Assembly: GCA_022496805.1 (NCBI GenBank)
Contig: CM040088.1
Coordinates: 23,095,001-23,159,000, forward strand
Length of the DNA stretch: 64,000 nucleotides
Origin: Pohlia nutans
Taxonomy: Eukaryota > Streptophyta > Bryopsida > Bryales > Mniaceae
Reading direction: 5' to 3'
Shown here: one piece after another, positions 60,995 through 64,000 of the stretch
Position numbering within the stretch: position 1 is the first letter of the stretch
How the letters are laid out: every line of letters starts with the position of its first letter
The notes under the pieces: model-generated
Database searches by the model: none
What the model was told of the DNA's origin: nothing
What the model saw: only the letters and a program-made list of their open reading frames with translations
Program-made: the position numbers and the translations under genes

Positions 60995-62410
60995 CATTTT
61001 TTGGAGTGAGACACATGCCTCACTACTTGAATTGCAATCTGATTTTAAATTTCTAAACTCACCACATACCTCACTCCTTGCATCGTAATCACAATCTCAT
61101 TTTATGTTCATTATGCAAACATATCAAATGTATGCCACATATCTCACTCCATGTGTTTGGTTCTCGTTTTGATTGTATTTATGCATTTCACTCATGTAGA
61201 ATTTAGAAGGTGAGGCACATGCCTCACCCTTGCTGTGTTTGATTTCAATTTTGATTGTACTTGATTGATTTTGCTCATGTGCCATTTTGGAGGTGAGGCA
61301 CAAGCCTCACCCTTTGTGTTTGATTCATGTTTTTGATGTCAATGAGATTATAATCTCATATTTTTCTAAGAGTGAGGCACATGCCTCACCCCTTTGTGTT
61401 TAAGTTTTTTATTTTATTTATGTCCTTGAGTTTATGCTCTCATATTTTTCTGAGGGTGAGGCACATGAATCACCCCCTTGTCTTTGATTTTTGTTTTTGA
61501 TGTCATGGAGTTTATGCTCTCATATTTTTGTGAGGGTGAGGCACATGCCTCACCCTCTTGTGTTTGATTTTTGTTTTTGATGTCATTGAGTTTAGGTTCA
61601 CATATTTTTCTGAGGGTGAGGCACATGCCCCACCCTTTATGTTTAGTTTTTTTTTTATGTCCTTGAGGTTATGCTCTCATCTTTTTGTAAGGGTGAGGCA
61701 CATGCCTCACCCTTTTGTGTTTGATTTTTTTTTTATGTCATTTAGTTTATGCCCTTATATTTATGCTCTCATAATTTTGTGAGGGTGAGGCACATGCCTC
61801 ACTCCTTTGTGTTTGGTTTTTGTTCTTGATGTCATTGAGTTTAAGCTCTCATATTTTTGTGAAGGTGAGGCACATGGCTCACCCCCTTGTGTTTAATTTT
61901 TTTTGATGTTCTTGAGTTTATGCTCTTGTATTTTTGTGAGGGTGAGGCACATGCCTCCTCCGTTGTGTTTGTTTTTTGTTTTTGATGTCATTGAGTTTAT
62001 ACTCTCATATTTTTGTGAGGTTGTGACACCCTTTGTGTTTAATTTTTATTTATAACGTTTTTAGTTGTTATTTTTCATATGGGATTTCGGGGATGAGGCA
62101 CATGTCTCACTCAATGTGTTTAATTCTTATTCTCGATGTGATTGTATGTATTTTTTGCATTGTTGCTTTTCTTGAATTTAGGGGGTGAGGCACATGCCAC
62201 ACTCTTTCTGTATAATTTTGAATTTAGTTGTACTTAAGTTTCTTTGCTTATGTAGGATTGAGGGGGTGATGCACATGCTTTACTCCTATTGTTGATGTTA
62301 TGTTGAAAGGTGTGGCATTTTTTTGATTGATTGTACAAAGAATGAATCTTTTATAAATTTGAGTGTTTTTGCAATTGGAGTTTTTGGAGGTGTGGCACAT
62401 GTCGCACTCT
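60995..62410 (+). repeat. About 80-85-bp minisatellite array 2 with the same palindrome in opposite orientation
   Basis: The core GGTGAGGCACATGCCTCACC (ten-base arms GGGTGAGGCA and TGCCTCACCC around CA) recurs about 12 times well conserved, plus several decayed copies. Cores lie near 61210, 61295, 61375, 61458, 61540, 61618, 61697, 61787, 61866 and 61942. Linkers contain TTTGATTTTTGTTTTTGATG and GAGTTTATGCTCTCATATTT. Confidence 0.85.
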
Positions 62411-63529
62411 TTTAGTAAAGATCACTTATTCTTATTATTCGTAGTTTTTCATGCATATTGACTATTTGTTTGTTTGTTGATGTTATTGTGTGATTTTAGG
62501 AGGTCTTTTTGGAGGACTTCTCATGCGGAGTAAAGGGGGCGGGCCTTCAAAGGCCCCCCCAAAGAAGAAAATGTATTTATACATCCAGATGTGCACAAGG
62601 ATATGTTTTCTCTAGGCTTGGGTTTAGACTCTTTGGATGGCTAGATTTGTTTAGTTGATATTAATAATATATTATAATATTATAGTGATATGATATAGAG
62701 TATAGAATATTTGTTACCATGTAACTTATTACTTGAGTATACTATATATTATTGTGTTTTACTATCATGGTGTATCTTTTTTCAAATTCCTTCAAAGAAT
62801 TTACTGTATAAACACATAATCAACAAATTCAATTTAGTTTGTTTGCTTGGAATTGCCTCAATAAGATTTTTTTATGATTTAAAGTTTATTTTCATAAAAA
62901 GTACCACACATTCAATCTCATTATAGTATACATTGTAATATGTAAATTTAAATACAAAATTGGTTTAATTGATTGTATGGATTTATTAAGATTACCACTA
63001 TGGATATGGTTCTCAAAATTTAGTATATATTTTTTAGTTGTTGTTCTAATTATTAAAATTTCAGAACTTCAAATACATAAATAAGACACATGCTTTATTT
63101 TTTTGTTTGACTTTATTGTTTTTAAGTATTCAAATATAAAGTGACACAAGTACATTATTCTTTTTTTCTGAATTTATCATTTTGAATGTTTTTGCTTCCA
63201 TGGTGTGTCTTGCCAATTAGGATTGGTTTATTTTTCAATCTTTTAACTAAAACTTAGGGTGTAAGTGTTACATTTTCTATTAAACTTACAAACAATTATT
63301 GAAGATGCACAAGTACATTATTCTTAGCATTTTTGTAATTATTATGATTTTTACAAGAAAAAAACTTTGAAAATATTATGAAATTCATTTTTATTGAAAT
63401 AATTATGAAAATATCAAGGTAAATCGGTTTGACAATACCTGAGAAAAATACCTGAAAAATGTAATACATTTTGAAATGTGAAGAATTGATGAGGTTTGAC
63501 TGGGTAATTGTAGTGTGGATGGTTAAAGG
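62411..63529. other. AT-rich right end of the 7.2-kb insertion
   Basis: A short GC-rich hairpin GGGCCTTCAAAGGCCC lies at about 62541-62556. The rest is AT-rich with only short frames. The terminus GTGGATGGTTAAAGG meets TTAA at 63530. Confidence 0.5.
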
Positions 63530-63533
63530 TTAA

Positions 63534-64000
63534 TTTTATGAGTTGACTTTTTCAAGAGCATTTTTGAATTAAGATCTTAGAAAATTTTGGTGAACCACAC
63601 ATTTAGTAGCCTTCATGTCCACTCTTTTCTTTCATGCACTACAATCACATGGAGCCTCCACTTGTCCACTTAGCTACTCATGAAGAACTGTTGGCTGGAG
63701 AATATTCCACACCATCTACTGTAGAGCCAAACCAAAGACAGTGTATGCTACTTAATGTTATGACATGAAATGTGGCATAAAAACTTCACAAATCATCCCC
63801 TTTTAATCAGTTCACACATGCATGAAGCTAACTTCCCATAAAATTTGTAGTAAAAAATACACACTGCAAAAAATGCATGACAAATGAGAAATCAGAGTTT
63901 GCTTCTGTACATCAAACAAAATCTACTTGGTTGGGCACGCCACGCACTAAAAATGAATTTGAGACTTAAATTTTTTTGTAGTTATTGATAAAATTTTTGT
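63534..64000 (-). mobile_element. Right half of the split TTAA-bounded element, running to the window edge
   Basis: It begins TTTTATGAGTTGACTTTTTC directly after TTAA and aligns with 15533-15785 in reverse. Landmarks are CACACATGCATGAAGCTAAC, TTCCCATAAA and TTCTGTACATC. About 150 bp at 63600-63760 are extra relative to the intact copy and resemble sequence near 19030-19080. Confidence 0.75.

Larger units (their letters stand above)
56360..63529. mobile_element. 7170-bp insertion at a TTAA target inside an older element
   Basis: The interval is flanked by TTAA (56356-56359 and 63530-63533) and separates the two halves of one element whose intact copy is 15533-16154. The ends read TCCCTAAGCGTGTAAGG and GTGGATGGTTAAAGG. 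They loosely resemble the CCC-type termini of other TTAA elements here but are not good inverted repeats. Inside are a 104-codon minus-strand frame, two minisatellite arrays, a nested 916-bp element and a CT-rich leader-like block. No transposase was recognised. It may be one large element or several nested ones. Confidence 0.65.

Noticed and set aside
61432..61782. Open frames with repeated EGEACASPS-like or VRHMPHP-like peptides
   Set aside because: They are translations of minisatellite array 2.

Overview
The window is nuclear DNA of a land plant. The genes are intron-rich with GT-AG junctions and plant-specific families: a subtilase with I9 and PA domains, an EMB1270-type organellar PPR protein, and a secreted proline-rich repeat protein. 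Interstitial TTTAGGG-like motifs, a Stowaway MITE and long AT-rich intergenic DNA agree with this. I cannot name the species. The sparse genes and dense small transposons suggest a mid-sized to large genome.

Genes, all on the minus strand. (1) 691-7020: the first 11 coding exons (590 codons) of a subtilisin-like protease; the C-terminal fibronectin-like end lies left of the window. (2) 24207-28466: a seven-exon EMB1270-like chloroplast PPR protein (969 codons) in which the central run of PPR repeats, compared with Arabidopsis, is mostly gone while both ends are conserved. (3) 30816-33170: a five-exon, 302-residue membrane protein of unknown function. (4) 49200-50780: a single-exon 526-residue secreted proline-rich protein built on a 72-bp minisatellite. 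I closed the exon phases of genes 1-3 by hand, and every junction keeps frame.

Everything else is mostly repeats. 9603-11405 is a foldback element with a second foldback in its right arm. 14333-15354 is a 5'-truncated LINE with 13-bp target-site duplications, inserted in an older repeat whose uninterrupted copy lies at about 36020-36238. Several PIF/Harbinger-like elements have TTA duplications (21958-23164, 39558-39991, 39995-40535). Other TIR elements lie at 19933, 23252, 32606, 34362, 51868 and 54465, and a three-copy MITE lies at 999, 19161 and 29934. A recurring class of short non-autonomous elements is bounded by TTAA followed by a CCC-type end.

The most striking structure is 56063-64000. 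One copy of a TTAA-bounded element, whose intact copy is 15533-16154, is split exactly at an internal TTAA by a 7170-bp insertion (56360-63529). That insertion carries two minisatellite arrays built on the same palindrome (core GGTGAGGCACATGCCTCACC) in opposite orientations, with a promoter/leader-like CT-rich block between them. A 916-bp TIR element with a TA duplication interrupts the first array. No transposase is recognisable in it.
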